64,000 nt of DNA from JAAELZ01 sp965223465 (GCA_965223465.1 OZ245025.1:2356001-2420000); one strand, 5' to 3'. Positions 27,604 to 37,643 are shown, counted from the stretch's first letter. Made by a program: numbers and translations. The notes: generated by a model not told the origin, from the letters alone.

Positions 27604-28701
27604 ATGCCACCAGCGAACGATGTTTTGGTTCGCTTCGAAAATGTTCAGAAAAGTTATGATGGGGAAATCCTTGTCGTCAAAGACTTTAATCTGGACATGG
27701 AACGAGGAGAATTCCTGACCATGCTTGGGCCGTCTGGCTCGGGCAAAACCACGGTTTTAATGATGCTTGCCGGCTTTGAGCCAGCAACCGGTGGTGAGAT
27801 TTATCTCGCCGGGGAACCCATTAACCGAGTACCACCCCATAAACGTGGTATTGGCATGGTGTTTCAAAACTATGCCCTCTTCCCGCACATGACGGTGGGT
27901 GAAAACCTCGCCTTCCCATTGGAAGTACGCAAAATGGGTAAATCAGAGCGTGATGAAAAAGTTAAACGGGCGCTTGATATGGTGCAGCTGGGTGATTTTG
28001 CGAATCGTCGTCCCGCACAACTTTCAGGCGGTCAACAACAACGCGTAGCAGTCGCGCGTGCACTGGTGTTTGATCCCGACGTGGTCTTAATGGACGAACC
28101 ACTAGGTGCACTGGACAAAAATCTGCGTGAACAGATGCAGTACGAAATTAAGCACATTCACGAAAACCTGGAAGTCACTGTATTGTATGTTACACACGAT
28201 CAAAGCGAAGCGCTGACCATGTCGAACCGGGTTGCGGTATTTGATGACGGCGTGGTGCAACAACTGGCACCGCCAGACGAGCTATACGAAAAACCAACCA
28301 ACGCTTTTGTAGCCGATTTTATTGGCGACAATAACCGTATTCTGGGAACAGTCTTAAATGCCAATGGTGATACTTGCACGGTAAAAGCAGATGATGGATT
28401 AGAAATTATTGCGAACCAAGTCAACATCGCGGGTGAAGGCGAACGCGCGACACTATCATTGCGTCCAGAGCGTATTGAGGTGAATCCAGAACCCGGGAAA
28501 TACGAAAACAATTTTGAAGGAAAGGCACTAGAGCTGATTTATCTTGGTGATCATATTCGCACCAGAATGCAGGCGTGTGGCCATGATGATTTTGTCGTCA
28601 AAATCCCAAATTCTGCGGTGCATGCGCAGCTTGCTGAAGGTGATACAGTGAGCATCGGTTGGACTGCTGAAGATTGTCGTGCACTGGACCCAACGGATTA
28701 A
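27604..28701 (+). CDS. ABC transporter ATPase, polyamine/osmolyte type (PotA-like)
   Basis: 365 residues. Walker A GPSGSGKTT (42-50), Q-loop FQNYALFPHMTV, signature LSGGQQQRVAVARAL, Walker B VVLMDEPLGALD and the switch His in VTHD are all present. A TOBE-type domain follows (about 285-360). It is first of a four-gene run with binding protein and two permeases in the spermidine/putrescine class. Next to sarcosine oxidase, the likely cargo is a quaternary or methylated amine rather than a polyamine; that is inference. Confidence 0.93.
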   Translation: MPPANDVLVRFENVQKSYDGEILVVKDFNLDMERGEFLTMLGPSGSGKTTVLMMLAGFEPATGGEIYLAGEPINRVPPHKRGIGMVFQNYALFPHMTVGENLAFPLEVRKMGKSERDEKVKRALDMVQLGDFANRRPAQLSGGQQQRVAVARALVFDPDVVLMDEPLGALDKNLREQMQYEIKHIHENLEVTVLYVTHDQSEALTMSNRVAVFDDGVVQQLAPPDELYEKPTNAFVADFIGDNNRILGTVLNANGDTCTVKADDGLEIIANQVNIAGEGERATLSLRPERIEVNPEPGKYENNFEGKALELIYLGDHIRTRMQACGHDDFVVKIPNSAVHAQLAEGDTVSIGWTAEDCRALDPTD

Positions 28702-28804
28702 CGGTGGGTAAAGCGTTGCATGCTAAATTTATACGTCGCCAGAAAATACATTTTGGCACATTTTAACCCGACTTAATATCCAAGTACGAAAGAGGAAAAT
28801 TGAA

Positions 28805-29908
28805 ATGAAAAAAGTCTTTAAACAAACTCTACTCGCAACGATAGTTGCGGCCGGTACAGCAGGTGTAACCACTGCGTCGGCGGAAACCGAAATGGTGGTG
28901 GTTTCCTGGGGCGGTGCTTATACAGCCAGCCAGCAAAAAGCCTACCATGAGCCTTATATGGCAGCCAATCCTGGCGTGAAAATTATCAACGATGATTCGT
29001 CAGCGGAAGCAGCGGCAAAAATTCGCGCCCAGGCAGAAGCCGGTAACGTGACCTGGGATCTGGTGGACGTGCTTCCTGATGTGGCCATTGCGCTATGTGA
29101 CGAAGGCCTGGTGGAAGAAATCAATCCAGACACCGATTTAGCCGCCGCGCCGGATGGTACGCCAGCCAGTGAAGATTTTGGTGATGCACTGGTGTCCCCG
29201 TGCTTTGTGCCACAAATTGTGTATTCAACAACTTTTGGTTATCGAAATGATCTGGTGGGCGATACACCACCTACGACCATTAATGATGTTTTTGACCTAG
29301 AAAAATTCCCCGGTAAGCGTTCTTTGGAGAAAAACCCGCAGGGCAATCTTGAGTGGGCATTGATTGCAGACGGGGTTGATCCTGCCAATGTATACGAAGT
29401 ACTCGCGACAGAAGAAGGTGTAGACCGCGCTTTTGCTAAACTTGATACGATTAAAGATCACGTGGTTTGGTGGACCAAGGGTGCACAACCCGGTCAACTG
29501 TTAGCAGACGGTGAAGTCATTATGGCCTCAGCGTATAACGGCCGTTTATTTGCTGCAATCGAGGAAAATAAACAGCCCATCAGCATGATGTGGGATTGGC
29601 AGCTATTTGAGCTGGACGGCTGGGTAGTACCCAAAGGCGCACCCAATAAAGAAGAAGTGATGAAGTATTTGAAGTTCGCGACCGATACGCAACGCCTGGC
29701 GGATCAAGCCAAGTATATTTCCTACGGCCCTGCACGAGCCTCGTCTGCGCCATTGGTCGGCAAGCATGCTGAGCTGGGCATCGATATGGCACCGCACATG
29801 CCAACCGCACCAGAGAATGCGAAAAACACGTTGATGAAAGACGTTGATTTTTGGGCGGACCACAAAGACGAGCTGGCCGAGCGACTGGAATCCTGGTTAG
29901 CAGGCTAA
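28805..29908 (+). CDS. ABC transporter periplasmic binding protein (PotD-like)
   Basis: 367 residues with a signal peptide (cleavage after ASA near residue 26). The mature protein begins EMVVVSWGGAYTASQQKAYHEPY, the pattern of the PotD/family-1 solute receptors; NPGVKIINDDSSAEAAAKIRAQAEAG and SAYNGRLFAAI are further family blocks. An AGAGGAAAA ribosome site precedes the ATG. It is placed between ATPase and permeases, and a stem-loop follows it. Confidence 0.92.
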   Translation: MKKVFKQTLLATIVAAGTAGVTTASAETEMVVVSWGGAYTASQQKAYHEPYMAANPGVKIINDDSSAEAAAKIRAQAEAGNVTWDLVDVLPDVAIALCDEGLVEEINPDTDLAAAPDGTPASEDFGDALVSPCFVPQIVYSTTFGYRNDLVGDTPPTTINDVFDLEKFPGKRSLEKNPQGNLEWALIADGVDPANVYEVLATEEGVDRAFAKLDTIKDHVVWWTKGAQPGQLLADGEVIMASAYNGRLFAAIEENKQPISMMWDWQLFELDGWVVPKGAPNKEEVMKYLKFATDTQRLADQAKYISYGPARASSAPLVGKHAELGIDMAPHMPTAPENAKNTLMKDVDFWADHKDELAERLESWLAG

Positions 29909-29922
29909 TTCGGTGGGTTTGG

Positions 29923-29942
29923 GTCGGAACTTTGGTTCCGGC
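29923..29942 (+). other. Stem-loop after the binding-protein gene
   Basis: GTCGGAAC pairs with GTTCCGGC (8 bp, one wobble) around a TTTG loop, between the receptor and permease genes. There is no T tract. Such stems commonly keep the receptor message more abundant than the permease message. Confidence 0.45.
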
Positions 29943-29957
29943 TCAATACCTTAAACA

Positions 29958-31235
29958 GTGGAACATACCAACCTACACACGACCGAGCTGACCACCGCAG
30001 ATGGTGTGCCACTCAGGCTCAGCCTGAAACGGTCGTTGCGGCGCCGTAAACGTACGGCGTTGTTGTTGGTTGCGCCGTTGTTTATTTTCATCACCCTGAC
30101 TTTTCTAATCCCCATTTTCGATATGCTGCTGCGTAGCGTGGATAATAAGGTCGCGCTTGAAACCCTGCCCAATGCCTTGCCCATGCTGGCTCAGTGGGAT
30201 GAAACCAGCGGTGATTTACCCGACGAAGCGGTGTTCAAGGCTTTTGTTGAGGACGTGAAGGCGGCAGCCGAGGCCAAAACCATCAATCGTTTGGGCAAGC
30301 GGCTTAATTATGAAAAATCGGGCATGTCGAGCTTGTTTCGCAAAACCGGACGTAAATTGCGCCGCTTTGATCCGGATAAGCTGGGTGGTACGTATACCGA
30401 TGAAGTCCTTGCAATCGATAAAAAGTGGCAGGATGTCGCCAACTGGCGCTTGCTCAAACAAGAGGGCGGTGCGCGTACAAGTTCCTATTACTATGCTGCG
30501 TTTGATGCGCAGAAGGGGCCAGATGGGGTAGCGTTTAAATCAGAAGAAAAACGCATCTATCTAAATCTGTTTGGACGTACGCTCTGGTTGGCTACGCTCA
30601 TTACTTTTTTAACCATTTTGTTGGGTTACCCCATCGCATTTTTACTGGCGACGCTTAAAACCCGTACCAGCAACTTGCTGATGATACTGGTGCTATTGCC
30701 CTTTTGGACATCATTGTTGGTGCGCACCAGCGCCTGGATCGCCTTGTTACAAAAAGAAGGGGTCATCAACGACTTCCTGGTGGGTATGGGCTTGGTTGGC
30801 GAAGGAGGGCGACTCGCGATGATCCATAACCAAACCGGTACGATCATTGCGATGACCCATATTTTACTACCGTTTATGATCCTACCCTTGTTTAGCGTGA
30901 TGAAAACCATACCGCCTAGTTATATGCGGGCGGCGCGTTCGATGGGAGCCACACCTTTTACCGCGTTTAGGCGAGTGTATTTTCCCAACACCATTGCCGG
31001 AATTGGGGCGGGTGGGATACTGGTATTTATTCTGTCCATCGGGTTTTATATCACCCCGGCACTGGTAGGGGGTACTGACGGCACCATGATCAGTAATTTT
31101 ATTGCCTACCATATTTCCAATTCGCTTAATTGGGGGCTAGCCGCAGCTTTGGGCACCATTTTGTTGCTTATCGTGTTGGCGCTCTATCTGCTCTACGACA
31201 AGGTCGTGGGCATCGATAATATGAAGTTCGGTTAG
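29958..31235 (+). CDS. ABC transporter permease (PotB-like) with long first periplasmic loop
   Basis: 425 residues, longer than the 275-300 of PotB. TM1 is about 33-53. A hydrophilic segment of roughly 150 residues follows before the remaining five helices begin near 205. The EAA loop is YMRAARSMGATPFTAFRRVYFP near 315-335. Similar long-loop permeases are known in polyamine/opine-type transporters, so this is probably a subfamily trait. The start is GTG at 29958. It pairs with the permease at 31249. Confidence 0.9.
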   Translation: MEHTNLHTTELTTADGVPLRLSLKRSLRRRKRTALLLVAPLFIFITLTFLIPIFDMLLRSVDNKVALETLPNALPMLAQWDETSGDLPDEAVFKAFVEDVKAAAEAKTINRLGKRLNYEKSGMSSLFRKTGRKLRRFDPDKLGGTYTDEVLAIDKKWQDVANWRLLKQEGGARTSSYYYAAFDAQKGPDGVAFKSEEKRIYLNLFGRTLWLATLITFLTILLGYPIAFLLATLKTRTSNLLMILVLLPFWTSLLVRTSAWIALLQKEGVINDFLVGMGLVGEGGRLAMIHNQTGTIIAMTHILLPFMILPLFSVMKTIPPSYMRAARSMGATPFTAFRRVYFPNTIAGIGAGGILVFILSIGFYITPALVGGTDGTMISNFIAYHISNSLNWGLAAALGTILLLIVLALYLLYDKVVGIDNMKFG

Positions 31236-31248
31236 GGGGAGGTATCAG

Positions 31249-32100
31249 ATGGCGTTACCTTTACACGCAGAGCTAAGTGAACGAATTTGGTATTACACTT
31301 TTCGGTTAATTTGCATACTGATATTTTTATTTCTAATTTTCCCGATTCTGGTTATTTTACCGTTATCGTTTAATGCCGAACCGTATTTTACCTTCACCCC
31401 CGAAATGCTGTCTTTTGATGCGGCGGGTTATTCAACGCGTTGGTACGAAGAGTTTTTCACCAGCTCGACCTGGCAACAGGCGGTACGCAACTCCGTTATC
31501 ATTGCGATATTTTCAACCCTGATTGCCACGTTTTTAGGCACCCTGGCTGCCTTGGGCTTAAGTCGCCCGGATTTTCCATACAAAACAGCGGTAATGGGTA
31601 TTTTGATCTCACCCATGGTGGTACCTCTGATCATTTCGGCCGCGGGCATGTTTTTCTTTTATTCTCGTCTGGGTCTGCAAGGGACACATATTGGCGTGAT
31701 TCTGGCGCACGCTGCCTTGGCGACGCCCTTCGTGGTGATTACCGTGACGGCGACGCTAGTCGGTTTTGACAGCAGTCTGACCCGGGCGGCTGCCAATCTC
31801 GGCGCCTCACCCACCCGCACGTTTTTTCAGATTACCGTTCCCCTGATAACCCCCGGTGTTATATCAGGCGCACTGTTTGCTTTTATTACTTCCTTTGATG
31901 AAGTAGTGGTGGTGTTGTTTGTTGGTAGCGTCAATCAGCGCACCATTCCCTGGGCCATGTTCTCCGGTATTCGCGAACAGATTAGCCCTACTATTCTGGC
32001 GGTCGCATCCATTCTGATCGTCATCTCTATTGCACTGCTCACGGTGCTGGAGTTGTTACGGCGGCGCAACGAACGATTACGTGGGATGTCAGCGGCTTAA
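31249..32100 (+). CDS. ABC transporter permease (PotC-like)
   Basis: 283 residues with six helices. The EAA-type loop is SSLTRAAANLGASPTRTFFQITVPLI near 178-203. Ends with a basic tail. A GGGGGAGG ribosome site lies upstream of the ATG at 31249, 13 nt after the first permease. Forms the heterodimeric membrane channel with the preceding gene product. Confidence 0.93.
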   Translation: MALPLHAELSERIWYYTFRLICILIFLFLIFPILVILPLSFNAEPYFTFTPEMLSFDAAGYSTRWYEEFFTSSTWQQAVRNSVIIAIFSTLIATFLGTLAALGLSRPDFPYKTAVMGILISPMVVPLIISAAGMFFFYSRLGLQGTHIGVILAHAALATPFVVITVTATLVGFDSSLTRAAANLGASPTRTFFQITVPLITPGVISGALFAFITSFDEVVVVLFVGSVNQRTIPWAMFSGIREQISPTILAVASILIVISIALLTVLELLRRRNERLRGMSAA

Positions 32101-32154
32101 AGTCAGTATTCTCTTAAACAGCAGAGCGGACGTTAGATATCTCCTGCACCCTCG

Positions 32155-33138
32155 TTGCCTGGCCCTCACCTGGCCAACGAAACCGCCTTACTTACCGGCC
32201 TGCTCAAACAAACTATTGATTTACGGCCGCTATCGGGTTGCGTGGATGTGTCTTATCTAATCAATCACTGGCGCGGTAAATTGCCTCTCAGTATTTCCTT
32301 TTGGGTCAATATGATTGGCCTGCTGATTTTATTGACCTTGGTAGAGTATTTTATCTTCGCCCGCCTCACTATTTACCCAAACAGTTTGATTCGCAATACG
32401 CTGATTTCATTATTTATTACTCGTTTGATCATCTATCCGTGGCAGCTGATTGGGCTTTTCAGGGCGATCGAACGCGATTTTATCGAGCACAAAAACAGCC
32501 TAAAGACGCGTGGTTTGCAAGTTGTGGCGTTGCTCACTTTGCTATTTACCCTGATTTATTGTCTTGAAGTGTTTCAAGGGGCGAGTTTTTATTTGCACCA
32601 ACTCAAACAATATACCCCATCCAGTGATCGGGCTGGGTATCAATTAGCAATAGATGCGCATGGTCAACAACTGAAAATCGAAGGGAGTTTGGATATCGGC
32701 ATCAACAAGGAAGTTAAGTCGATGCTCAAACGACACCCGCAAATCAAATCAGTTAGCCTCCAAAGTGATGGTGGTCAGATTTACGAAGGTCGCGGCTTAG
32801 CAAAACTGTTTACCCAGCTTGGTCTTAATACCTACGTGTATGGGACATGCAGCTCGGCTTGTACTATTGCATTTGTCGGTGGTAAAGAACGATATTTGGG
32901 GGCGAACGGAAAACTGGGTTTTCACCAGTATAAACTCGATACGAGCGAACACCAGAAAATAGTACCGTTTTATGATACCAAAGCGGAACAGCAACGTGAT
33001 CTGGCCTTGTTTCAATCGCTTGGGATAAAGCAGGATTTTTTACGCCAAATTTTTAATCAGCCCGCGAGTGGAATCTGGTTTCCGGATCATAAGGCGCTGC
33101 TGGACGCGCAGGTTGTACATACCGTTCTCACTGAGTAG
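32155..33138 (+). CDS. Membrane protein with a ClpP/crotonase-like serine-protease-type domain
   Basis: 327 residues if the TTG at 32155 is used; GTG codons at 32242 and 32248 are alternatives and fit better with the conserved-looking INHWRGKLPLSISFWVN that opens the domain. Three helices follow (about 50-70, 80-105, 120-145). The C-terminal half is a ClpP-fold-like domain: SLQSDGGQIYEGRGLA, then TYVYGTCSSACTIAFVGG with a serine in the nucleophile position, and LGFHQYKLD for the His. This resembles COG3904-type proteins of unknown role. Not obviously part of the transporter operon. Confidence 0.7.
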   Translation: MPGPHLANETALLTGLLKQTIDLRPLSGCVDVSYLINHWRGKLPLSISFWVNMIGLLILLTLVEYFIFARLTIYPNSLIRNTLISLFITRLIIYPWQLIGLFRAIERDFIEHKNSLKTRGLQVVALLTLLFTLIYCLEVFQGASFYLHQLKQYTPSSDRAGYQLAIDAHGQQLKIEGSLDIGINKEVKSMLKRHPQIKSVSLQSDGGQIYEGRGLAKLFTQLGLNTYVYGTCSSACTIAFVGGKERYLGANGKLGFHQYKLDTSEHQKIVPFYDTKAEQQRDLALFQSLGIKQDFLRQIFNQPASGIWFPDHKALLDAQVVHTVLTE

Positions 33139-33215
33139 CGGTCTTAACAATTCGGATTTGATCAAATGCTCTATAATTCAGCGATACAAACCTAGCCACT
33201 TAATGAGGACCCAAT

Positions 33216-34343
33216 ATGCCTGGCTTACTTGATAATGTCGATCCGGACGGCTTGCTGGAGTATTCAGTGGTTTACACCGATCGAGCACTCAATCACATGT
33301 CGCAGTCGTTTCAGGGGGTGATGAACGATATCTCGACTACCCTGAAAAAAGTCTATAACGCACGGGCAGCAATTGTGGTTCCCGGTAGCGGTACCTTCGG
33401 TATGGAAGCAGTTGCGCGCCAGTTTGCCCATAATCAAAAATGTTTGGTTATTCGCAATGGCTGGTTTAGTTTTCGCTGGACTCAAATTTTCAATATGGGA
33501 AACATTCCATCCGAGCATCATGTGCTCAAGGCACGCCAGCTTAAGGACGAGCGCCAATCACCGTTTGCGCCTGCTGACCAGGAAACAGTTATCAACATGA
33601 TTGCGGAGCAGAAACCAGCGCTAGTGTTTGCGCCCCATGTAGAAACTTCATCGGGCATGATGTTGCCCGATGGCTACATTCGCGCGGTCGGGGAAGCAGT
33701 ACATAAAGTGGGTGGCTTATTTGTGCTCGATTGTATTGCTTCAGGAACGGTTTGGTTGGATATGCAAGACTGTAAGGTGGATGTGTTGATCAGCGCCCCC
33801 CAAAAAGGTTGGAGCGGGCCACCTTGTGCAGGCTTGGTTATGCTAAATGATACCGCGTTGAAGAATATGGAAAACACCACCAGTTCAAGTTTCGCGATGG
33901 ACTTGAAAAAATGGCTGGAGATTATGCGAGCGTATGAAAATGGGGCACATGCTTACCATGCAACCATGCCGACAGATGCGCTGCTTAAATTCCGGGATGT
34001 GATGCTAGAAACCCAGGCGATTGGCTTCGCCAGCATTAAAACCAAGCAACTGGAATTAGGCATTAAATTTCGGGCGTTGTTAGCGAATAAGGGTTTTCAA
34101 AGTGTGGCTGCATCTGGGTATGAGGCGCCTGGTGTGGTGGTGTGTTTCACTGATGATGCACAATTACAAAATGGTAAGAAATTTGCCGGTTTAGGTTTGC
34201 AGATCGCCGCTGGTGTGCCCTTACAATGCGACGAACGCGAAGACTTTAAAACCTTTCGTATTGGCCTTTTTGGCCTGGATAAATTGCTCGATGTTGACGA
34301 GGCAGTGGCGCGTTTTGAAAGTGCATTGAATCAACTTATATGA
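33216..34343 (+). CDS. Class V aminotransferase (alanine/serine-glyoxylate type)
   Basis: 375 residues of fold-type I PLP enzymes. The Schiff-base lysine is K197 in SAPQKGWSGPP. HVETSSGMMLP near 141-151 and LDCIASGTVWLD near 171 are the substrate and PLP-phosphate regions of alanine-glyoxylate aminotransferases. In this island it may remove amino groups to glyoxylate or regenerate glycine or serine; the exact substrates cannot be read. It has a GAGGA-like site before the ATG at 33216. Confidence 0.82.
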   Translation: MPGLLDNVDPDGLLEYSVVYTDRALNHMSQSFQGVMNDISTTLKKVYNARAAIVVPGSGTFGMEAVARQFAHNQKCLVIRNGWFSFRWTQIFNMGNIPSEHHVLKARQLKDERQSPFAPADQETVINMIAEQKPALVFAPHVETSSGMMLPDGYIRAVGEAVHKVGGLFVLDCIASGTVWLDMQDCKVDVLISAPQKGWSGPPCAGLVMLNDTALKNMENTTSSSFAMDLKKWLEIMRAYENGAHAYHATMPTDALLKFRDVMLETQAIGFASIKTKQLELGIKFRALLANKGFQSVAASGYEAPGVVVCFTDDAQLQNGKKFAGLGLQIAAGVPLQCDEREDFKTFRIGLFGLDKLLDVDEAVARFESALNQLI

Positions 34344-34409
34344 TCGGCTAGAACACCCAAATCCGGTGACCCACCCTACATTCACTTTAAACTACCGATC
34401 TTGCCAAGA

Positions 34410-34880
34410 ATGAAATCAGCATTTAGGTTTCCGTTGCAAAGCGTATTACCCGAATGGATTGACTACAATGGCCATATGAACGTCGCTTACTATGTGTTGG
34501 TGTTTGATCATTGTGTAGATGCGCTACTCAATCAGCTGAAAATCGGCCCAGCGCAAATGGAAAAAACCGGTTGCTCCACCTTTGTACTGGAATCCCATAT
34601 TAACTATATACAGGAAGTAGTTGAAAATGATCCCTTGCGCGTGGAAGCGTATCTATTGGACTATGATAAAAAGCGCATCCACTATTACATGGAAATGTAT
34701 CATGCGGAAAAGAAGCAATTGGTTGCGGCAACCGAACAACTTGCAATTCGGGTAAATCTGGAACAGCGTCGTACGACTGTCATTCCAAATCACAGCATGG
34801 CCATAATCGAAAAGATAGTCAGCACCCAAGCCAAATTACCTGAGCAACACTATACGGGCCGTAAAATATCTATAAGTTAA
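34410..34880 (+). CDS. Hotdog-fold acyl-CoA thioesterase, betainyl-CoA thioesterase candidate
   Basis: 156 residues from the ATG at 34410; a TTG 9 nt earlier is less likely. The 4HBT-type active-site block WIDYNGHMNVAYY places the catalytic Asp at residue 18. The sequence FVLESHINYIQEV follows. This subgroup includes the thioesterase of carnitine catabolism (CdhB) that frees glycine betaine from betainyl-CoA. That fits a betaine-related neighbourhood, but no carnitine dehydrogenase is in the window, so the substrate is inference. Confidence 0.7.
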   Translation: MKSAFRFPLQSVLPEWIDYNGHMNVAYYVLVFDHCVDALLNQLKIGPAQMEKTGCSTFVLESHINYIQEVVENDPLRVEAYLLDYDKKRIHYYMEMYHAEKKQLVAATEQLAIRVNLEQRRTTVIPNHSMAIIEKIVSTQAKLPEQHYTGRKISIS

Positions 34881-35097
34881 GTCAAACCAGTTTGATAGCG
34901 CCTTGTGCGAGTGCTTTCACATAGGTGAATTGGTAGCCTGGCCCAAGTGCTATGGTTTGCGTAGGTTTAGTCCAGATTAGAAATTCCACGCACATACTAG
35001 GGATATATGTGCATGTCGCCCTCATGACAGTATTTGCATTACCATAAACTATGATAGAGCATCCAAAAAGCGCAAATTATTGAGGAGGATGCTTCAG

Positions 35098-36696
35098 ATG
35101 ACTGATGAGATCGTTAGTGATTATGAACTAGGTCAAGACAATATAACCCCGTTTGGTCTTGATATTCATAATCCGGTATTTTTGATTTCTGGCCTAACCG
35201 TGGTGGGCTTTGTAATTATAACGCTGATGTTTCAGGCGCAGGCAGCGGCATTTTTCGCCTGGTTACGTCCTGCAATCACCAGTACCTTCGACTGGTTTTT
35301 CCTATCAGCGGGTAACTTTTTTGTTTTGTTTGCCTTGTTCTTGTGTATCTCTCCGTTGGGTAGAATTCGCCTGGGTGGGCAAGATGCGACCCCAGATTAC
35401 GGCTATGTTGGCTGGTTCGCGATGTTATTCGCAGCGGGAATGGGGATTGGATTGATGTTTTTCGGTGTCTCCGAGCCCATGTCTCATTTTGGATCTTCCA
35501 TGGGCGGGGTCAGCGTAGAAAACGGTGTGCGAACTGACTGGGCACCACTCGATGCGGCAGCGGGCGATACCGATGCAGCGCGCAATCTTGCCATGGCCGC
35601 AACCATATTTCATTGGGGTCTGCACCCCTGGGCCATATACGCGGCGGTCGCGCTGGCACTCGCTTTTTTTGCCTATAATTATAATTTGCCGCTCACCTTG
35701 CGTTCAGCGTTTTATCCTATTCTGGGTGAAAAGGTATGGGGCTGGTGGGGGCATATTATTGATGTCCTGGCGGTATTTGCCACCTTATTTGGCTTAACGA
35801 CATCATTGGGTTTTGGCGCTACCCAGGCACTTGCTGGATTTAATTTTCTGTATGGTTGGGGAACGGGCTCGGTAGCCGTATTCGTTTTGATTACCGTGAT
35901 TACCATCATTGCGCTGATCTCGGTGGTCAGGGGGCTTGATGGGGGTGTTAAAGTCTTGTCCGAGATTAATATGGGATTGGCCTTACTGTTGCTATTGTTT
36001 ATTATATTCGTTGGGCCAACCGCTGACATATTTACCGCATTTTTCTCGGGTGGTTTGGCCTATATAAAGAACCTGATTCCATTATCCATGCCTTTTGGGC
36101 GAGAAGATGTTAATTTCGCGCAGGGTTGGACTTCGTTTTATTGGGCGTGGTGGATTTCTTGGTCACCATTCGTCGGTATGTTTATCGCACGGGTATCACG
36201 TGGACGTACGGTCAGAGAATTCGTGATTTGTGTCATCCTCATTCCCACCTTACTTTGTGTATTGTGGATGGCTGCTTTTGGTGGAACCGCCATTAGTCAG
36301 GTTATTGCCGACGCCAGTGCTCCAGTAGCGGCGGCTGCGCAAGAACTTAAGCTGTTTGAAATGGTTAAAGGGTTTCCATTGACTGCGGTGCTCTCGTTTG
36401 TCGGCATTGTTTTGGTGCTAGTGTTTTTTGTCACCTCTTCGGATTCCGGTTCGCTGGTAATTGATACAATTACCGCTGGTGGTAAAGATGATGCGCCAGT
36501 CGCACAACGGATTTTTTGGTGTAGCTTTGAGGGCTTGGTTGCCATCGTATTACTCTTGGTAGGGGGTGACGAGGCCTTGAACGCACTGCAAGCCATGGCG
36601 GTATCAACCGGTTTACCCTTTACCTTTGTACTACTCGCAATGTGTATTAGCCTGTATATGGGGTTGAGTAAGGTGAGTAAAGAACTAAAAGGCTAG
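35098..36696 (+). CDS. BCCT family transporter (betaine/choline/carnitine type)
   Basis: 532 residues with about 12 helices. I use the ATG at 35098 because AGGAGG at 35083-35088 lies at the right distance; an in-frame TTG at 35080 overlaps that site. Family features: GMGIGLMFFGVSEPMSHF near 115-130, the Trp-rich FYWAWWISWSPFVGMFIARVSRGRT near 345-370, and SDSGSLVIDTITAGG. It imports trimethylammonium or related compounds by sodium or proton symport. A strong terminator follows, so it is a single-gene unit within the island. Confidence 0.95.
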   Translation: MTDEIVSDYELGQDNITPFGLDIHNPVFLISGLTVVGFVIITLMFQAQAAAFFAWLRPAITSTFDWFFLSAGNFFVLFALFLCISPLGRIRLGGQDATPDYGYVGWFAMLFAAGMGIGLMFFGVSEPMSHFGSSMGGVSVENGVRTDWAPLDAAAGDTDAARNLAMAATIFHWGLHPWAIYAAVALALAFFAYNYNLPLTLRSAFYPILGEKVWGWWGHIIDVLAVFATLFGLTTSLGFGATQALAGFNFLYGWGTGSVAVFVLITVITIIALISVVRGLDGGVKVLSEINMGLALLLLLFIIFVGPTADIFTAFFSGGLAYIKNLIPLSMPFGREDVNFAQGWTSFYWAWWISWSPFVGMFIARVSRGRTVREFVICVILIPTLLCVLWMAAFGGTAISQVIADASAPVAAAAQELKLFEMVKGFPLTAVLSFVGIVLVLVFFVTSSDSGSLVIDTITAGGKDDAPVAQRIFWCSFEGLVAIVLLLVGGDEALNALQAMAVSTGLPFTFVLLAMCISLYMGLSKVSKELKG

Positions 36697-36731
36697 GATT
36701 TAAGCAGTTTTTGAGTAGCAAACCCAGGGTC

Positions 36732-36763
36732 AAAAAATCCCCGGCATTGCTCGGGGATTTTTT
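36732..36763 (+). terminator. Rho-independent terminator after the BCCT gene
   Basis: AATCCCCG pairs with CGGGGATT around an 8-nt loop, with A and T tracts on the two sides (AAAAAA...TTTTTT). It ends transcription of the BCCT gene before the corrinoid module. Confidence 0.92.
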
Positions 36764-36911
36764 ATTGATTCTGTAAAATCATTTATTTCTGCACCAATAT
36801 CGTGCGATTGTCGTCTACAGATAATAGCTAGTCGTTAATTCAGGCGCAGTGGTAAGGGGGTAAAAATATGATTTGATTAGCGCGGTACCCATGTCAAATT
36901 GAGTAATAATT

Positions 36912-37616
36912 ATGAATGACCAACACGACGAATTCGAAGAAGATATTATCCTGAGCGAATTGCCTGATGACGAATTAGTCGAGCAGATGCAGGATGATTT
37001 GTATGACGGCCTGAAAGAGGAGGTGGTAGAGGGCACTGAGATCTTGCTCGAACGCGGCTGGTCGGCGGAAAAAGTATTGAATGAACCCTTAGTGGGCGGT
37101 ATGACCATAGTCGGGGTCGATTTTCGCGATGGTATTTTATTTGTGCCGGAAGTGTTGTCTGCGGCCAATGCGATGAAAGGGGGGATGGAAGTATTGAAGC
37201 CCCTGCTATCAGAATCTGATGGTACTCGTGCGGGCAAAATGGTGATTGGTACGGTAAAAGGCGATATTCACGATATTGGCAAAAACCTCGTTAAGATGAT
37301 GATGGAAGGCGCGGGTTATGAAGTTGTGGATTTGGGGATTAACCTACCAGTAGAAGAATACCTGGCCGCGCTGGAGGAGCACAAGCCAGATATTTTGGGG
37401 ATGTCTGCCTTGCTCACCACAACCATGCCCTATATGAAAGTGGTGATTGACGAAATGGTGAGCAAAGGGATACGCGAAGACTATATTGTACTGGTCGGCG
37501 GTGCGCCATTGAATGAAGAATTTGGCGAAGCGGTCGGAGCGGATGCATATTGTCGCGATGCGGCGGCGGCAGTAGATATAGCCAATGCACTGGTGGCTGG
37601 GCGGAAGGCGGCGTAG
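36912..37616 (+). CDS. Corrinoid-binding protein of a methyltransferase system (MtbC/MtgC-like)
   Basis: 234 residues: a helical cap domain (about 20-100) and a Rossmann-type B12 domain with the cobalt-ligand motif DxHxxG at D118-H120-G123 (GDIHDIGKNLV). SALLTTTMPYMK and VGGAPL are the usual later B12-domain blocks. Such proteins shuttle methyl groups between a substrate-specific methyltransferase and tetrahydrofolate. It begins a nine-gene plus-strand run (36.9-44.3 kb). Confidence 0.93.
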   Translation: MNDQHDEFEEDIILSELPDDELVEQMQDDLYDGLKEEVVEGTEILLERGWSAEKVLNEPLVGGMTIVGVDFRDGILFVPEVLSAANAMKGGMEVLKPLLSESDGTRAGKMVIGTVKGDIHDIGKNLVKMMMEGAGYEVVDLGINLPVEEYLAALEEHKPDILGMSALLTTTMPYMKVVIDEMVSKGIREDYIVLVGGAPLNEEFGEAVGADAYCRDAAAAVDIANALVAGRKAA

Positions 37617-37643
37617 TCGTGTGAACCCCATCAGGCTAGTAAC

